In this document: positions 63,213-64,000 of the stretch, piece by piece
Layout: each line of letters opens with the position of its first letter
Numbering within the stretch: position 1 is the stretch's first letter
From: an uncultured bacterium
GTDB lineage: Bacteria; Bacteroidota; Bacteroidia; Bacteroidales; Marinifilaceae
Direction of reading: 5' to 3'
NCBI GenBank assembly: GCA_905216195.1
Contig: CAJMSX010000009.1
Span: forward strand, 1-64,000
Length of the DNA stretch: 64,000 nucleotides
The notes under the pieces: model-generated
Told to the model about the DNA's origin: nothing
Seen by the model: the letters and a program-made list of their open reading frames with translations, nothing else
Database searches by the model: none
Position numbers and translations under genes: made by a program

Positions 63213-64000
63213 ATGGAAACACCGCATCCTAATAAACTCGGTCCGTTTATTGTTCTGATTTTTATTTATTTTATTGTCGGGTTTCTGACGACGGTGAACG
63301 GACAATGTCAGGCTCCCCTCAAGGTAGCTTTTCTGGCTCATGCGGGGTATTTGAAAAATACATTTATCACGCTTATTCCCTTTAGCTTTTTTTTGGCTTA
63401 TCTGCTGAACGGTAATTTGGGGGCGAAGTGGATTAATCGTTTGGGATATAAAAAAACCTTGATCCGGGCGCTGATGGTTATGATAGGCGGATTGGTAGTC
63501 TTCTTTTTTTCTTCTTGGTTTACGGTGCGTTATGAAGCCCTGAATGTGTTGATTGCAGGAGCGCATATTCCTTACGGTTATTTTATTTTTTTAGCAGGTT
63601 CGTATTTGATGGGAACTTCGGCCACCTTGTTGCAGGTCGTTATTAATCCCTATGTGGCAGCTTATGAGGTGAAGGGCACCCAACCTGTTCAGCGTATGAA
63701 TATTGTCTGTGCCTTTAATTCTTTCGGTACGACTATCGCTCCTTTTTTCGTCACTGGCGTGATGTTCGGCGGATTGGCTATAGAGGAGGTGCACATTGAA
63801 CAATTGATGGTGCCTTTCCTGGTTTTGGCGGCTTTTATCGCTGGGACGGCTATGATTACCCAGCGGCTTTATTTGCCCGATGTGATGCACACGAAAACCG
63901 AACGGGGGGGAAAAGTTGGAACGCAGTATCTGGTCGTTCCGGCACTTGAAATTGGGAGTGGTTGCCATCTTTTTTTATGTCGGAGCCGAAGTGGCGATCG
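63213..64000 (+). CDS. Sugar MFS transporter, partial, with a frameshift at a G7 tract
   Basis: Major-facilitator permease of the FucP type, cut by the window end. From the ATG at 63213: FIVLIFIYFIVGFLTTVNGQ, FSFFLAYLLNGNLGAKWINR, NPYVAAYEVKGTQPVQRMNI, FNSFGTTIAPFFVTGVMFGG. At the seven-G run 63904-63910 the frame changes: the family sequence continues as GEKLERSIWSFRHLKLGVVA and FFYVGAEVAI in the next frame. Removing one G would restore it. Either the gene is switched off, the tract is phase-variable, or the sequence has an error. Confidence 0.82.
   Translation, partial: METPHPNKLGPFIVLIFIYFIVGFLTTVNGQCQAPLKVAFLAHAGYLKNTFITLIPFSFFLAYLLNGNLGAKWINRLGYKKTLIRALMVMIGGLVVFFFSSWFTVRYEALNVLIAGAHIPYGYFIFLAGSYLMGTSATLLQVVINPYVAAYEVKGTQPVQRMNIVCAFNSFGTTIAPFFVTGVMFGGLAIEEVHIEQLMVPFLVLAAFIAGTAMITQRLYLPDVMHTKTERGGKVGTQYLVVPALEIGSGCHLFLCRSRSGD

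Overview
The window looks like chromosomal DNA of an anaerobic Bacteroidales species. Reasons: Bacteroidota-type -7 promoter boxes (TAnnTTTG) before several genes, TonB-dependent receptors with a carboxypeptidase-like plug extension, a GLPGLI-family protein, Bacteroides-type mobilization genes (DUF3408, MobC-like, MOBP-like relaxase), a TPR/HTH regulator and DUF4421. Gene content would fit Odoribacteraceae or a relative, but the genus is an inference.

Layout. 1-14.0 kb is housekeeping: a partial GH84 beta-N-acetylglucosaminidase, P5C dehydrogenase, an ABC-F ATPase, RlmB, LptD, an N-acetylmuramoyl-L-alanine amidase overlapping an MCE/MlaD protein, DnaA, a YigZ-family protein and thymidine kinase. 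At 14244-14316 is tRNA-Lys(TTT), the attachment site of an accessory region that runs to about 25672. The region carries a tyrosine recombinase, a frameshifted RsbW-like kinase gene, three small HTH proteins, a strongly structured non-coding segment, a probable oriT with mobilization genes, and a very AT-rich four-gene operon led by an HTH/ImmA-IrrE metallopeptidase with two matching operators. A degraded second copy of the tRNA 3' end (23534-23563) and a third short copy (25661-25672) divide it into two islands; the second holds a broken AbiE-type toxin-antitoxin pair.

25.7-37.7 kb holds a YbaK-like deacylase, a membrane protein with a paralogue at 45.2 kb, a CPBP protease, about 1.5 kb of gene debris, and then a decayed peptide-export locus: TPR/HTH regulator, esterase, C39-peptidase ABC transporter broken by frameshifts, intact GLPGLI protein and TonB-linked receptor. 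37.7-42.5 kb is a compact carotenoid operon on the minus strand (crtB, idi, CruF-like, family-2 glycosyltransferase, crtI), with an acyltransferase-3 gene divergent from it.

44-64 kb is a mosaic of single genes: DUF3795, DUF5131, GNAT enzymes (one tandem fusion, one truncated), an orphan OadB-like sodium-pump subunit, DUF4421, a MerR regulator with a clear operator, an HSL-type hydrolase, a MATE exporter, a CorC/HlyC-type CBS protein, a TonB receptor, a stump of a LacI regulator, a mannitol-dehydrogenase-family oxidoreductase and a sugar MFS transporter that carries a frameshift at a G7 tract and runs off the window.

The best candidate for an undescribed system is the operon at 20681-23396. 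All function calls come from reading the sequence; no database search was run.
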